DNA from: [Empedobacter] haloabium | GTDB taxonomy: Bacteria; Pseudomonadota; Gammaproteobacteria; Burkholderiales; Burkholderiaceae_D | DNA: 64,000 nucleotides | NCBI GenBank assembly: GCA_008011715.2 | Contig: CP136508.1 | Location: 6,200,001 to 6,264,000 of the forward strand | Direction: 5' to 3' | Part shown: piece after piece, positions 46,961-56,156 of the stretch | Layout of the letters: each line of letters opens with the position of its first letter | Position numbering within the stretch: position 1 is the first letter of the stretch | The notes under the pieces: model-generated | What the model saw: the letters and a program-made list of their open reading frames with translations, nothing else | Databases searched by the model: none | Told to the model about the DNA's origin: nothing | Translations under genes and position numbers: made by a program

Positions 46961-49900
46961 ATGAATGCACCGATCGCTCCCTTTGCCGCCCTGCAGGCCG
47001 AAATCCTGCGCGACCCCAGCCCGCTGCGCGCGGCCGTGACCGCCGCCTACCGGCGCGACGAACCGGCGGCCGTGCAATGGCTGCTGGGCCAGGTCCGCGA
47101 CGGCGGTCCCGACACGACGGAACAGGCGCAGGCGCTGGCCCGCCGGCTGGTGACGGCGGTGCGCGAGAAGCGCACGCGTGCCTCCGGCGTGGATGCGCTG
47201 ATGCACCAGTTCTCGTTGTCGTCGGAGGAAGGCGTCGCACTGATGTGCCTGGCCGAAGCGCTGCTGCGCATTCCGGACAGCGCCACCGCCGACCGCCTGA
47301 TCGCCGACAAGATCAGCAAGGGCGACTGGCGCAAGCACCTGGGCGAATCGCCTTCGCTGTTCGTCAACGCGGCCACCTGGGGCCTGCTCGTCACCGGCAA
47401 GCTGGTCAGCTCGAGCAGCGAGGAAAAGCTGGGCTCGGCCATCACGCGGCTGATCGCCAAGGGCGGCGAACCGCTGATCCGCAAGGGCGTCGACCTGGCC
47501 ATGCGCATGCTGGGCAACCAGTTCGTGACGGGGCAAACCATCGAGGAAGCGATCAGGAACGGCCGCGACAACGAGGCGCGCGGCTATCGTTATTCGTACG
47601 ACATGCTGGGCGAGGCGGCGCTGACGGAACATGACGCGGCCAACTACTACCGCTCGTACGAGACGGCGATCCATGCGATCGGCAAGGCGTCCAATGGCCG
47701 CGGCATCCGCAACGGCCCCGGCATTTCCGTCAAACTGTCGGCACTGCACCCCCGTTACAGCCGCGCCCAGCGCGACCGCGTGATGACGGAACTGCTGCCG
47801 CGCCTGCGTGCGCTGGTGCTGCTGGCCAAGCAGTACAACATCGGCCTGAACATCGACGCCGAAGAAGCGGACCGCCTGGAGCTGTCGCTGGACCTGATGG
47901 AAGCGATGGCGCACGACCCGGAACTGGCCGGCTTCGACGGCATCGGCTTTGTCGTCCAGGCTTATCAGAAACGTTGTCCGTTCGTGATCGACTACCTGGT
48001 CGACCTGGCGCGCCGCTCCGGCCGCAAGTTCATGGTGCGGCTGGTCAAGGGGGCCTACTGGGACGCGGAAATCAAGCGCGCCCAGGTGGAAGGCATGCCC
48101 GGCTATCCCGTCTACACGCGCAAGGTCTACACGGACGTGTCCTACCTGACCTGTGCCCAGCGCCTGCTCGCCGCGACCGACGTCATTTATCCCCAGTTCG
48201 CCACGCACAACGCGCAGACGCTGTCGACGATCTACACCTGGGCCAAGCAGGGCGGCATCGACAACTACGAATTCCAGTGCCTGCACGGCATGGGCGAGAC
48301 GCTGTACGACCAGGTCGTCGGCGAAAACAACCTGGGCAAGGCCTGCCGGATCTACGCGCCGGTCGGCACGCACGAGACCCTGCTGGCCTACCTGGTACGC
48401 CGGCTGCTGGAAAACGGCGCCAACTCGTCGTTTGTCAGCCAGATCGTGGACGAAAGCATCCCGGTCGAGCGCCTGATCGAGAACCCGCTGGCCATTGCGC
48501 GCCAGCTGCAGGGCCAGCCGCACCCGGCCATTCCGCTGCCGCGCGACCTGTTCGGCGCCGAGCGCCGGAACTCCGCCGGCATCGACCTGTCCAACGAAGA
48601 GACGCTGCGCGAAGTCTCGGCTGCGCTGGCCATGCCGCGCACGTGGACCGCTGCGCCACTGCTGGCTGGCACGGCCGCGTCCGGCCAGGCCGCGGCGCCC
48701 GTGACCAATCCAGCGCAGCGGGGCGATATCGTCGGCCACGTGACGGAAGCGACCGCGGAAGACGTGGAACGCGCGCTGGCCGACGCGGCGGCGTATGCCA
48801 TGGACTGGCAGACGGTGGCGCCCTCGGTGCGTGCCGACGCATTGCTGCGTGCGGCCGACCTGTACGAGCAGCACCTGCTGGAACTGATGGCGCTGGCCAT
48901 CCGCGAGGCGGGCAAGTCGCTGCCGAACGCCATTGCCGAGGTACGGGAGGCGGTGGACTTCCTGCGCTATTACGCCGAGCAGGTACGGCACGAGAAAAAC
49001 GTGCTGGCGCTGGGTCCTGTCACCTGCATCAGCCCGTGGAACTTCCCGCTGGCGATCTTTACGGGCCAGGTGGCGGCCGCGCTGGCGGCCGGCAATGTCG
49101 TGCTGGCCAAGCCGGCCGAACAGACACCGCTGATCGCCCACCGTGCCGTCACCTTGCTGCACGAGGCCGGCGTACCGCGTGCGGCACTGCAATTCCTGCC
49201 GGGTCGCGGCGAAGTGGTCGGCGCCGGCCTGTGCAATGACGCCCGCGTCAAAGGCGTCATCTTCACGGGCTCGACGGAAGTGGCGCAGTTGATCAACCGG
49301 ACGCTGGCCAAACGCGCCGTGGCCGAGCACTGCGACATTCCGCTGATCGCGGAGACGGGTGGCCAGAACGCGATGATCGTCGATTCCTCGTCGCTGCCGG
49401 AGCAAGTGGTGCAGGATGCGATCTCGTCCGCGTTCGACAGCGCCGGCCAGCGTTGCTCGGCGCTGCGCGTGCTGTTCCTGCAGGAGGATATCGCCGACAA
49501 GACGATCCGCATGCTGAAGGGTGCGATGGGCGAACTGAACATCGGCAGCCCGGACCGCCTGGTCACCGACATCGGTCCCGTCATCGACACGGAAGCGCAG
49601 CAGAACCTGCTATCGCACATCGAACACACCAAGCGCTCGGCCGTGGCGCACTTCTCGCTTGGCATCCCGGCAGGCGCGGCCGGCACCTTCGTGCCGCCCA
49701 CGGTGCTGGAAATCCGTTCGCTGGACGAGCTGACGAAAGAAGTGTTCGGCCCGGTCATGCACGTGATCCGCTATCGCCGCGACGAGCTGCCGAAGGTCGT
49801 CGCGGCGATCAACGCCAGCGGCTTCGGCCTGACCCTGGGCGTGCACTCGCGCATCGACGAGACGATCGACTACATCGTCTCGCGCGCTCACGTCGGCAAC

Positions 49901-50599
49901 ATCTACGTCAACCGCAACATCGTCGGCGCGGTCGTCGGTGTGCAGCCGTTCGGCGGCGAAGGCAAGTCCGGCACGGGTCCGAAGGCAGGCGGGCCGTTGT
50001 ACCTGAAGCGGCTGCAGCGCGCGGCGGCACCGGTCGAGGTGCATGCGCGCCAGTCGTCGCCGAGCCTGGACGCCCTGGCCGTGTGGGCCAAGAGCAAGGG
50101 CAAGCCGCAGGTGGCCACGCTGGCCGAGCAGTACGCCTGCACGACGCCGCTGGGCACGGAAATCCTGCTGCCGGGTCCGACCGGCGAGCGCAACACCTTG
50201 CGCTACGAAGCGCGCGGCGCCGTGGCCTGCTTCGCGGCCAGTCAGGACGTGCTGCTGAACCAGCTGGCCGCCGTGCTGGCGACCGGCAACGTCGCCATTG
50301 TCGTGCCGCAGACGCCGGCCGTCGTCCCTGGCGACCTGCCCGATGCGGTGCGCGACCGCGTGCGGGTCGTGGCCGACCTGGCCACATTGAAAGACAGCTT
50401 CCAGATCGCGCTGGTGGACGCCACCTTGACGGCAACGCTGCGCGTGCCGCTGGCCGAGCGCGACGGCGCGCTGGTCAGCCTGATCGACACGATGGAGCAG
50501 GGCGCGATCCCGCTGTGGCGCCTGATCGCCGAGCGCGCGTTGTGCGTCAACACGACGGCGGCAGGCGGCAACGCCAGCCTGATGACGCTGGGCGCATAA
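46961..50599 (+). CDS. putA: Bifunctional proline dehydrogenase / L-glutamate gamma-semialdehyde dehydrogenase
   Basis: Oxidises proline to glutamate in two channelled steps. 1212 residues. PRODH domain roughly 85-480 with KGAYWDAEIKRAQ near 364-376. The aldehyde dehydrogenase domain is about 560-1010 with general-base Glu near 797 (IAETGG) and catalytic Cys near 832 (AGQRCSALR). A degenerate ALDH-superfamily domain fills the C-terminus. The N-terminal ribbon-helix-helix autorepressor domain found in trifunctional PutA is absent: the protein starts directly in the PRODH arm. Regulation is thus expected from the divergent Lrp gene. Confidence 0.95.
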   Translation: MNAPIAPFAALQAEILRDPSPLRAAVTAAYRRDEPAAVQWLLGQVRDGGPDTTEQAQALARRLVTAVREKRTRASGVDALMHQFSLSSEEGVALMCLAEALLRIPDSATADRLIADKISKGDWRKHLGESPSLFVNAATWGLLVTGKLVSSSSEEKLGSAITRLIAKGGEPLIRKGVDLAMRMLGNQFVTGQTIEEAIRNGRDNEARGYRYSYDMLGEAALTEHDAANYYRSYETAIHAIGKASNGRGIRNGPGISVKLSALHPRYSRAQRDRVMTELLPRLRALVLLAKQYNIGLNIDAEEADRLELSLDLMEAMAHDPELAGFDGIGFVVQAYQKRCPFVIDYLVDLARRSGRKFMVRLVKGAYWDAEIKRAQVEGMPGYPVYTRKVYTDVSYLTCAQRLLAATDVIYPQFATHNAQTLSTIYTWAKQGGIDNYEFQCLHGMGETLYDQVVGENNLGKACRIYAPVGTHETLLAYLVRRLLENGANSSFVSQIVDESIPVERLIENPLAIARQLQGQPHPAIPLPRDLFGAERRNSAGIDLSNEETLREVSAALAMPRTWTAAPLLAGTAASGQAAAPVTNPAQRGDIVGHVTEATAEDVERALADAAAYAMDWQTVAPSVRADALLRAADLYEQHLLELMALAIREAGKSLPNAIAEVREAVDFLRYYAEQVRHEKNVLALGPVTCISPWNFPLAIFTGQVAAALAAGNVVLAKPAEQTPLIAHRAVTLLHEAGVPRAALQFLPGRGEVVGAGLCNDARVKGVIFTGSTEVAQLINRTLAKRAVAEHCDIPLIAETGGQNAMIVDSSSLPEQVVQDAISSAFDSAGQRCSALRVLFLQEDIADKTIRMLKGAMGELNIGSPDRLVTDIGPVIDTEAQQNLLSHIEHTKRSAVAHFSLGIPAGAAGTFVPPTVLEIRSLDELTKEVFGPVMHVIRYRRDELPKVVAAINASGFGLTLGVHSRIDETIDYIVSRAHVGNIYVNRNIVGAVVGVQPFGGEGKSGTGPKAGGPLYLKRLQRAAAPVEVHARQSSPSLDALAVWAKSKGKPQVATLAEQYACTTPLGTEILLPGPTGERNTLRYEARGAVACFAASQDVLLNQLAAVLATGNVAIVVPQTPAVVPGDLPDAVRDRVRVVADLATLKDSFQIALVDATLTATLRVPLAERDGALVSLIDTMEQGAIPLWRLIAERALCVNTTAAGGNASLMTLGA

Positions 50600-50619
50600 G
50601 CTTCTCAGCAGCAACATCC

Positions 50620-50648
50620 ATGGCGCGGCTCTCCGCGCCATTTTTTTT
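50620..50648 (+). terminator. Rho-independent terminator of putA
   Basis: ATGGCGCGG-CTCT-CCGCGCCAT followed by seven T residues, 20 bp after the putA stop. Confidence 0.95.
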
Positions 50649-51006
50649 GCCTGCTCAGTTCGCACGGCAGCGCCCGTGTCAACGTCGGGGTCAAGCACGA
50701 TTGCTGACACGAGCTCGAGCGCAGCCTCCAGATGAGCCTGTGTCGATCGCCGTGCCAGGCACCAGGGCGGACACCGGCTGGTCCGTTTAAACGCCGTAGC
50801 GGGCCAATCAGCGCCTTGGCGACGCTATTGTCGAGCCTTTGTCCCACTCCGGGGTCTGACCCCGAAATGAGACACAGGCACAACCATGGGTGGCGCCCTC
50901 CTGCCTACAGACGAGGCTGTGTGAGGTTTGGTGCCTGACCCCAGGGTGCGCCACTGGCTGAGCCGTAGAGGGCCGTCAGGGGCCTGTAAACGCGTCCAGG
51001 GGGCAT
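50649..51006. repeat. Repeat-rich intergenic region with 40-nt dispersed element, copy 2
   Basis: No gene is seen. The element at 50840-50879 has TGTCCC, GGGGTCTGACCCC and TGAGACACAGGC at offsets 0, 11 and 28, the same architecture as 8152-8191. A further core GGTGCCTGACCCC lies at 50930-50942, and a looser relative (GGGGTCAAGCACG, then GCTGACAC) around 50688-50709. The cluster suggests a mobile or amplifying intergenic repeat family. Confidence 0.6.
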
Positions 51007-51789
51007 TCAGGAGAGGTTGTGGAGAACTTCGGCGTTGTCCACAGTCGACGATACGTACGCCTTGCAGAACTCTTCCAGGATGCCGAACGCGTAGCGCGAG
51101 GCCACCGTTTTTACGAAATGCATGAAATCGGTGGCGGCGTCTTCGTTCGCGTTATCGGAAATTGTGCGGATGACCGCGAACGGGATGTTCAGCTCGAAAC
51201 ACACCTGCGCCACCGCGGCGCCTTCCATTTCCACCGCCAGCAGATCCGGCAGGCGCTCTTTCAACGTTGCAATCCTTACGCTGTCGTTGATGAACTGATC
51301 GCCGCTCCCAATGGTGCCGCGGTGCAGCTTGATGCTGGCCGGCTCGCTTGCAAGAAAACGCCGGGCAGCGCCAGCCAGCTGATCCGACAAGCGCAAGTCG
51401 CTGGGCAACCGTGTCAGTCCCGTCAGCGGCACCTCGAAACGGGGAAACAGCGGGGAAGCGTCCATATCGTGTTGCACCAGCGCTTCCGCCACGACGACGT
51501 CGCCCACGCGGACGGTAACGTCGGCGCTGCCGGCCACGCCCGTAAAGATGATGTGGGTAACCTCGAACTTCTCCACAAGCATTGCTGCCGTCATGGCGCC
51601 GGCGACCTTGCCGATTCGCGACAGTACCGCGACGGTATCGATATTCCACAGCTTGCCAATCGTGTATTCACGCATGCCATGTGTCAGCGTGACCGCGTCC
51701 TGCATGACGTCGATCAGCCCCTCCTGCTCTTCCGCCAGCGCGGAAATGATGCCCAACCGTATTTTTTTGTCCGAAATCGTCGAAGTCAT
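51007..51789 (-). CDS. mtnN: 5'-methylthioadenosine/S-adenosylhomocysteine nucleosidase
   Basis: Hydrolyses MTA and SAH to adenine plus the thio-sugar in the methionine salvage and AI-2 pathway. 260 residues. LGIISALAEEQEGL at the N-terminus, the purine nucleoside phosphorylase-fold motif FTGVAGS, and LAVEMEGAAVAQVC with catalytic Glu are all present; the catalytic Asp is in IRTISDNAN. The protein is slightly longer than E. coli MtnN at the C-terminus. It is divergent from the 222-bp repeat region. Confidence 0.92.
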   Translation of the reverse strand: MTSTISDKKIRLGIISALAEEQEGLIDVMQDAVTLTHGMREYTIGKLWNIDTVAVLSRIGKVAGAMTAAMLVEKFEVTHIIFTGVAGSADVTVRVGDVVVAEALVQHDMDASPLFPRFEVPLTGLTRLPSDLRLSDQLAGAARRFLASEPASIKLHRGTIGSGDQFINDSVRIATLKERLPDLLAVEMEGAAVAQVCFELNIPFAVIRTISDNANEDAATDFMHFVKTVASRYAFGILEEFCKAYVSSTVDNAEVLHNLS

Positions 51790-51832
51790 GGGAGTCCCGG
51801 GCTGTTTGCGCCACCTGTGCTGCTGGTTTTAA

Positions 51833-52054
51833 TTGAATAAAAGTATTTATATAAGCTGGTAGTAGATAGTAAACGTGGCAGAGACTGTGGATAAAGCTGT
51901 TAACATCCACAGAATCAGGTGTTTACGCGCCGTAAAACCTGCTGGACAAGCATTGTATCGATGCAGGAGTAGTTCTGGACAAAAAATCCGGTCTGGCACA
52001 ACTGCCTTGTTTACGCACATTCGATCCTGTGGATATGCAGGACGTTATCCACAG
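51833..52054 (+). repeat. 222-bp degenerate direct repeat, copy A, with DnaA boxes
   Basis: Colinear with 52289-52510. Conserved blocks lie at matching offsets: AATAA and TATATAA at the start, CTGTGGATAA (offset 52 in both), GGACAAAAAA (offset 144 in both), TTTACGCACA (177 versus 176), CCTGTGGATAT (193 in both) and TCCACAG at the end. Copy A has exact DnaA boxes at 51886-51894 (reverse) and 52045-52053 (forward). No gene is seen from 51790 to 52288. Confidence 0.7.
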
Positions 52055-52288
52055 AAGAGCTGGCAAAACAGCAAGTTTTGCCCCGTTTTCCAGCAAAATC
52101 TCGCTCTCACTCCCTGCTTGCCATCCCACCATCCCGATTTTCATCGGTGTGCCGACAAAAAAAAGCGTCGACAGGATGTTCGGCGCGCCGCCTTCTTCAT
52201 GACTTGCTGCCAGCCAGAAGTTCGCTCACGAAAGTGCGCGGCAGGGCCGGAACGGCCTGTGCCAGCCGCGCGACAGGGTCGTCGGTTA

Positions 52289-52510
52289 CTGGAATAAGTA
52301 TGTATATAAAATAGTGGTAGTTGTTAACAGAACGATGTTTCTGTGGATAAGTACCGTAACTGGCATAAAATCAAGCGTTTACAAGCTGCACAACCGGGCG
52401 CGTAAACCCTGTATGGCGGAGGAACTGTTTTGGGACAAAAAAACGGTTGTGCACTGCCGTCCGGTTTACGCACAAATGGTACCTGTGGATATCCAAGGGC
52501 TTGTCCACAG
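52289..52510 (+). repeat. 222-bp degenerate direct repeat, copy B, leader of the nitronate monooxygenase gene
   Basis: Same block order as copy A. An exact DnaA box (reverse) is at 52342-52350, and TTGTCCACA, one mismatch from the box, at 52501-52509. The repeat ends 22 bp before the monooxygenase ATG, so it includes the promoter and leader of that gene. A 234-bp unrelated spacer separates the two copies. Confidence 0.7.
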
Positions 52511-52532
52511 GTCGGACTCCACAGGAGAGTGT

Positions 52533-53570
52533 ATGGATTTGCGGTCGTTGTTCTCTTACCCCATCATCCAGGGCCCGATGGCGGGCGGTTGCAACACCCC
52601 GGCGCTGGTCGCGGCCGTGTCGAATGCCGGTGCGCTGGGCTCCTTGGCCGGCTCGCTGCTGACGCCGGAAAAGCTGCGGCACCAGGTCAATGACATTCGT
52701 GCGCTGACCAACCGGCCGTTTCTCGTCAATTTGTTCGTGCAGCGCACGCCCCATCCAACCAAGGAAGAAGTGGCGCGTGCCGTCGAATTGCTGCGTCCAG
52801 TCTGGAGTTCGCTGGGCTGGCCAGACCTGGCGTTGCCGTTCCGCTGGTGCGAGGACTTCGTGGCCCAGTTCGATACACTGGTGGCGCTGAAACCGGCTGC
52901 CGCCAGCTTTACGTTCGACATCCTGTCACCGCAGCAGGTCCAGCGCCTGCATGAGGCCGGCATTGTCGTGATCGGTACCGCCACCCGGGTCGACGAAGCG
53001 CTTGCCTGGCAGGAGGTGGGCGCCGACGCCGTCATCGCATCCGGCATCGAGGCGGGCGGCCATCGCGGTACCTTTATCGGCGACCAGCGCGACGCGACCT
53101 TGGGTGCTGTCGAGCTGTTGCAAGGCGTCGTCGCGGCCGTGCGGATACCGGTGATCTCGGCTGGCAACATCATGACCGGGGCCGACATCGGCGCGCGGCT
53201 GGCGCTGGGCGCGACGGCGGTCCAGATGGGCACGGCGTTTCTCGTTACCGACGAATCCGGCATCCATCCCGCCTACAAACACCGGCTGCAACACGCGGGC
53301 AATGCGCCGACCCGGCTGACGCGGGCGTTCTCGGGACGCTATGCGCGCGGCCTGGAAAATCGTTTCATGCAACAGATGGCCGACGTCGAGGACCAGGTGC
53401 CGCCGTATCCGGTGCAAAATGCCCTGACGGGACCGATTCGTTTCGAAGCCGCCAAGCGGGGCGATTCGGAGCTGATGTCGCTGTGGTGCGGCACGGGCGT
53501 GGGGCGGGCGCGGCGCATGTCCGCTGGCCGGCTGGTCGAGACGCTGGTGGCGGAGATGCAACAACCTTGA
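52533..53570 (+). CDS. Nitronate monooxygenase (NPD-like FMN enzyme)
   Basis: A 345-residue FMN-dependent oxygenase of the 2-nitropropane dioxygenase family, which oxidises alkyl nitronates. The ATG at 52533 has AGGAG upstream; the open frame extends further but runs into repeat copy B. PIIQGPMAGGCNTPALVAAV is the N-terminal FMN-barrel signature. The phosphate-binding motifs are ASGIEAGGHRG and ISAGNIMTG. It is followed 13 bp later by a GMC oxidoreductase, probably in one operon. Confidence 0.9.
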   Translation: MDLRSLFSYPIIQGPMAGGCNTPALVAAVSNAGALGSLAGSLLTPEKLRHQVNDIRALTNRPFLVNLFVQRTPHPTKEEVARAVELLRPVWSSLGWPDLALPFRWCEDFVAQFDTLVALKPAAASFTFDILSPQQVQRLHEAGIVVIGTATRVDEALAWQEVGADAVIASGIEAGGHRGTFIGDQRDATLGAVELLQGVVAAVRIPVISAGNIMTGADIGARLALGATAVQMGTAFLVTDESGIHPAYKHRLQHAGNAPTRLTRAFSGRYARGLENRFMQQMADVEDQVPPYPVQNALTGPIRFEAAKRGDSELMSLWCGTGVGRARRMSAGRLVETLVAEMQQP

Positions 53571-53583
53571 CGAGGAGCGGCCT

Positions 53584-55239
53584 TTGGAATCGGCAGGACA
53601 GTTCGATTACATCATTGTCGGTGCCGGAACAGCCGGCTGCGTGCTGGCCAATCGCCTGACGCAGGATGCCCACGTCGAGGTACTGTTGATCGAAGCGGGC
53701 GGGCGCGACGATTACGTGTGGATCCATATTCCCGTCGGCTACTTGCACTGCATCGACAACCCGCGCACCGACTGGCTGTTCCGCACCGAGCCGGACGCCG
53801 GCCTGGGCGGGCGCAGCCTGATCTACCCGCGCGGAAAAGTGCTGGGCGGCAGTTCGTCCATCAACGGCATGATCTATATGCGCGGGCAGGCCCGCGATTA
53901 CGATCACTGGGCCGACGTGACCGGGGACCCCAGCTGGCGCTGGCAGGAGGTGCTGCCGCTGTTTCGCCAGAGCGAGGATCACTATCGCGGTGCGTCCGAT
54001 TATCATGGCGCGGGCGGCGAATGGCGCGTCGAAAAGCAGCGCCTGTCCTGGGAGATCCTGGACGCGTTCCGCCAGGCCGCGGCCGAGACCGGCATTCCCG
54101 CCACTGACGACTTCAACCGGGGCGACAACCTGGGCTGCGGTTATTTCGAAGTCAACCAGCGCCGCGGCATCCGCTGGAACACGGCCAAGGCCTTCCTGCG
54201 CCCCGCCACCCGGCGGCCGAACCTGACCTTGATGACGGGCTGCCACGTGGAACGGCTGCTGCTGGAGCGGGGCGACGGTGGCCTCGTCTGCCGCGGCGTG
54301 CAGTTCACCGGCGGCGGCACGCGCTGGACGGCGCATGCACGGCGCGAAACGCTGCTGTGCGCGGGCGCGATCGGCTCGCCCCAGTTGCTGCAGCTGTCCG
54401 GCATCGGCCCGGCCGCCGACCTGCAACGGGCCGGGGTAACGCCGCTCGTCGACGCACCCGGTGTCGGCGAGAACTTGCAGGATCACTTGCAGCTGCGCAT
54501 GGTGTTTCGCATCCAGGGCGCGAAAACCTTGAACGCGATGACGCGCAACTGGTTTGGCAAGCTGCGCATCGGCCTGGAATATGCGTTGTTCCAGAGCGGG
54601 CCCATGTCGATGGCGCCCTCGCAGCTGGGGGCGTTTGCCCGCTCGCACGCGCACGAACCCACGCCCAACCTGCAATATCACGTGCAGCCGTTGTCGCTGG
54701 AACGCTTCGGCGAACCGCTGCACACGTTTCCCGCGTTCACCGCCAGCGTCTGCAACCTGCGGCCGACCTCACGTGGCCACGTGCGCATTGCGTCGGCCGA
54801 TTCATATGCGCCGCCGAAGATCACGCCGATGTACCTCAGCACGCCTGAAGACCGCCGCGTCGCCTGCGCCGCACTGGGTTTGACGCGCCGCATCGCGGCC
54901 GCCCCCGCCTTGGCGAAATATAGGCCGGAGGAGTTCAAGCCGGGCATCCATTACCGTACCGACGAAGAGCTGGCAGAGGCGGCCGGGTCGATCGGCACGA
55001 CGATTTTTCACCCCGTCGGCACCTGCCGGATGGGCCGCGCCGGCGATCCGCTGGCCGTGCTCGACAGCCAGTTGCGGGTGCGCCATGTAGCCAGGCTGCG
55101 GGTCGTGGACGCGTCGGTGATGCCGACGATCACCTCCGGCAATACCAACGCGCCCGTCATCATGATCGCCGAGAAAGCGGCCCGATGGCTCCGCTCGGAA
55201 AATGGTGCAGGACAGCATTTTCAGGCTGTTTCACCTTAG
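53584..55239 (+). CDS. GMC-family FAD oxidoreductase (choline/alcohol dehydrogenase-like)
   Basis: A 551-residue flavoenzyme with TTG start at 53584 and GAGGAG upstream. The N-terminal FAD fold is YIIVGAGTAGCVLANRL. GMC signature 1 lies near PRGKVLGGSSSINGMIYMRG and signature 2 near GAIGSPQLLQLSGIGPA. The C-terminal active-site His is in IFHPVGTCRMG and the Asn partner in SGNTNAPVIMI. It probably oxidises a primary alcohol or aldehyde; the substrate is not known. It precedes a complete ABC importer operon after 146 bp. Confidence 0.9.
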   Translation: MESAGQFDYIIVGAGTAGCVLANRLTQDAHVEVLLIEAGGRDDYVWIHIPVGYLHCIDNPRTDWLFRTEPDAGLGGRSLIYPRGKVLGGSSSINGMIYMRGQARDYDHWADVTGDPSWRWQEVLPLFRQSEDHYRGASDYHGAGGEWRVEKQRLSWEILDAFRQAAAETGIPATDDFNRGDNLGCGYFEVNQRRGIRWNTAKAFLRPATRRPNLTLMTGCHVERLLLERGDGGLVCRGVQFTGGGTRWTAHARRETLLCAGAIGSPQLLQLSGIGPAADLQRAGVTPLVDAPGVGENLQDHLQLRMVFRIQGAKTLNAMTRNWFGKLRIGLEYALFQSGPMSMAPSQLGAFARSHAHEPTPNLQYHVQPLSLERFGEPLHTFPAFTASVCNLRPTSRGHVRIASADSYAPPKITPMYLSTPEDRRVACAALGLTRRIAAAPALAKYRPEEFKPGIHYRTDEELAEAAGSIGTTIFHPVGTCRMGRAGDPLAVLDSQLRVRHVARLRVVDASVMPTITSGNTNAPVIMIAEKAARWLRSENGAGQHFQAVSP

Positions 55240-55385
55240 TCAGCCAAAAGTTTATGGTAGTTATACGGTATTGTGACGAAAAATTGTTCTGTGTATGATC
55301 AAAAAAAAATTTAGCAAGATGTAAAGGTTCCGTCCGATCGTACAACGGTCCGGAGGGGAGGTCGGAAGAATATCGGGGAGACACG

Positions 55386-56156
55386 ATGTCGGACTTCATC
55401 TTGGAAACAAGAAGCTTGACCAAGGAATTCAAGGGCTTCACGGCCGTCAACGACGTGAACCTGAAGGTCCAGCGTGGGCATATCCACGCACTGATCGGCC
55501 CCAACGGCGCCGGCAAGACCACCTGCTTCAACCTGCTGACGAAATTCCTCGTGCCCACGTCCGGGCAGATCCTGTTCAATGGCCGCGACATCACGTCCGC
55601 CCGGCCCGCCCAGATCGCGCGCATGGGCATCATCCGCTCGTTCCAGATCTCGGCCGTCTTCCCGCACCTGACGGTGCTGCAAAACGTGCGCATCGGCCTG
55701 CAGCGCCAGCTGGGCACCACCTTCCACTTCTGGCGCAGCGAACGCTCGCTCGACACCTTGAACGGGCGCGCCATGCAGCTGCTGGCCGAAGTGGACCTGA
55801 CGTCGTTCGCGGACACGATCACGGCCGACATGCCGTACGGCCGCAAGCGCGCGCTGGAGATCGCCACGACCTTGGCGATGGAGCCGGAACTGATGCTGCT
55901 CGACGAGCCCACCCAGGGCATGGGCCACGAGGACGTGCACCGGGTGACGGAACTGATCAAGAAGGTGTCGCAAGGGCGCACTATCCTGATGGTGGAGCAC
56001 AATATGAGCGTCGTGTCCGGTATCTGCGACAAGATTTCGGTACTGCAGCGCGGCGCGATGCTGGCCGAGGGCAGCTATGCCGACGTCTCGAAAAATCCAC
56101 AGGTGATGGAGGCTTATATGGGCACCGAAGCGAGCGAACTGGCGGGAGCGCACTGA
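55386..56156 (+). CDS. HAAT-type ABC transporter ATP-binding protein, LivG-like
   Basis: A 256-residue ATPase of the branched-chain amino acid/hydrophobic amino acid transporter family. Walker A GPNGAGKT is near 39-46, and Walker B LMLLDEPTQG near 170-179. The signature motif is unusual: where LSGGQ is expected the sequence reads MPYGRKRALEIATTL. LivG-specific C-terminal helix EAYMGTE is present. It overlaps the next gene as TGATG. Confidence 0.92.
   Translation: MSDFILETRSLTKEFKGFTAVNDVNLKVQRGHIHALIGPNGAGKTTCFNLLTKFLVPTSGQILFNGRDITSARPAQIARMGIIRSFQISAVFPHLTVLQNVRIGLQRQLGTTFHFWRSERSLDTLNGRAMQLLAEVDLTSFADTITADMPYGRKRALEIATTLAMEPELMLLDEPTQGMGHEDVHRVTELIKKVSQGRTILMVEHNMSVVSGICDKISVLQRGAMLAEGSYADVSKNPQVMEAYMGTEASELAGAH

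Noticed and set aside
51875..52297. A 140-codon plus-strand gene across repeat copy A
   Set aside because: Low-complexity, Cys/Arg-rich translation, frame not conserved against repeat copy B, no domain.
52314..52532. N-terminal extension of the nitronate monooxygenase
   Set aside because: The open frame continues upstream but translates repeat copy B, has no similarity to the family, and the ATG at 52533 has a good ribosome-binding site and starts at the conserved FMN-barrel strand.
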